Positions 31,838-32,434 of a DNA stretch of 32,434 bases are shown here, piece by piece. The DNA is from CAZAFD01 sp964484785 (GTDB lineage: Bacteria > Pseudomonadota > Alphaproteobacteria > Rickettsiales > UBA1997), in NCBI GenBank assembly GCA_964484785.1, contig CAZAFD010000008.1:1-32434 (forward strand), written 5' to 3'. The stretch's first letter is position 1. Each line of letters begins with the position of its first letter. Under the pieces are notes generated by a model. It searched no databases. It was not told where the DNA came from and was given only the letters and a program-made list of their open reading frames with translations. Position numbers and translations under genes: made by a program.

Positions 31838-32017
31838 ATGGAAGATTTAACAGTTGAAGAGTTGGAGGCCTTAAAAAAGGAAGATACGGAGTATGATGAA
31901 CTTTTTAAATTACTAGATACAAAACATAAAGACGAGGAAATTGAAGTAAAGGAAGTTGAAGACGATGAGCTTAAATTAGAGGCTTTGACAGATATAATTA
32001 ATCACGAAGAAAAATAG
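31838..32017 (+). CDS. Small acidic protein of unknown function
   Basis: A 59-residue open frame between the cvpA-like gene and the glycosyltransferase. It is extremely acidic and helical ('MEDLTVEELEALKKED', 'KEVEDDELKLEALTD'), with no Cys, no Trp and no membrane segment. Most codons end in A, T or G as in neighbouring genes, and the ORF fills the gap on the same strand with spacers of 24 and 16 bases, which is why it is kept. No family is recognised. It may be an adaptor or a partner of a neighbouring product. Confidence 0.5.
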   Translation: MEDLTVEELEALKKEDTEYDELFKLLDTKHKDEEIEVKEVEDDELKLEALTDIINHEEK

Positions 32018-32033
32018 AGGATTATATAAAAGG

Positions 32034-32434
32034 ATGAAAAATGATCCTAAAGTAAGTTTAATTATACCAGTATATAATGTTGGCCGCTTTCTCGATAGAT
32101 GTCTCGATAGTGTTGTGAACCAGGATTACAGAAATATACAAATTATAATAATTGATGATTGTTCTACCGATAATTCACGTGATATAATCCAAAAATATAC
32201 TAAGCAGGATAGTAGAATTGTTTTTTTAAAAAATGAAAAAAATTCAGGTGTTTCTTTTAGCCGGAACAAGGGTATTGCTTTAGCTGATGGTAAATATATA
32301 TGCTTTTTAGATTCAGATGATTTTATAAGCAATGGTTATATTAGAAAACTTGTTAATACTGTTGAAAGATATAAGTGTGGTCAAGAACCAAGTTGGACAC
32401 ATGTAAGTCAAAATTCATATATTGACTCGGAGCA
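32034..32434 (+). CDS. Family 2 glycosyltransferase, N-terminal part (runs off the window)
   Basis: The first 133 codons are visible; the gene continues beyond the window. The GT-A fold start is clear: 'VSLIIPVYNVGRFLDRCLDSV' spread over residues 7-27, 'IIIIDDCSTDNS' with the nucleotide-sugar Asp, 'NSGVSFSRNKGI' and the metal-binding 'FLDSDDF'. Such enzymes add sugars to surface polysaccharides, lipid carriers or proteins. The donor and acceptor cannot be judged from this fragment. It starts 16 bases after the small acidic ORF. AGAGG at 32015-32019 precedes the ATG at somewhat long spacing. Confidence 0.9.
   Translation, partial: MKNDPKVSLIIPVYNVGRFLDRCLDSVVNQDYRNIQIIIIDDCSTDNSRDIIQKYTKQDSRIVFLKNEKNSGVSFSRNKGIALADGKYICFLDSDDFISNGYIRKLVNTVERYKCGQEPSWTHVSQNSYIDSE

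Overview
The window is a gene-dense, strongly AT-rich stretch of bacterial chromosome. It most likely comes from an intracellular or host-associated alphaproteobacterium, with Rickettsiales or a similar lineage as the best guess. That assignment is inferred from several traits seen together: low GC, short intergenic gaps, an ELM1-family protein next to the Kdo transferase, pccB-pccA, a fabG-acpP-fabF-mltG cluster, an isolated VirB2-like pilin gene typical of scattered rickettsial type IV secretion genes, and few classic Shine-Dalgarno sites. No insertion sequence, phage, integrase or CRISPR array was seen, and no gap between genes exceeds about 205 bases.

Layout. 1-55: 3' part of tRNA-Ala(GGC). 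246-635: ASCH-domain protein. 632-2901 (minus): ELM1-family protein and waaA (Kdo transferase). 3057-7968 (plus): pccB, pccA and hisS as an operon. 7969-8415 (minus): trmL. 8549-10549 (plus): membrane-anchored SurA/PpiD-like chaperone and a degenerate shikimate-kinase-like P-loop protein. 10552-12026 (minus): exported coiled-coil protein and an APH-fold phosphotransferase. 12167-15509 (plus): fabG, acpP, fabF, mltG. 15514-18586 (minus): VirB2-like pilin and a class II (UvrA2-type) UvrA. 18790-19725 (plus): bioB. 19839-22299 (plus): compact four-gene run of CxxC membrane protein, helical protein, thioredoxin and degenerate glutamine-synthetase-like protein. 22309-27757 (minus): small Gly/Ser-rich protein under a near-consensus promoter, alaS, rodA, bamE, O-methyltransferase. 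27909-32434 (plus): rpsT, murB, OmpR-type regulator, outer-membrane beta-barrel, rpiB, cvpA-like, small acidic ORF and the start of a family 2 glycosyltransferase.

How the genes fit together. Most are housekeeping: envelope building (waaA, mltG, rodA, murB, bamE, beta-barrel), fatty-acid elongation (fabG-acpP-fabF), translation (hisS, alaS, trmL, rpsT, tRNA-Ala) and propionyl-CoA metabolism. BioB could help supply the biotin needed by PccA, whose biotinylation motif is intact.

The parts most worth a second look are the 19839-22626 segment and the UvrA2/bioB pair. In the first, an uncharacterised membrane-CxxC/helical/thioredoxin module is followed by a GS-like protein lacking a catalytic His. 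A strong terminator-like hairpin lies inside that GS-like ORF, and a perfect 32-bp palindrome separates it from a convergent small gene with the best promoter in the window.
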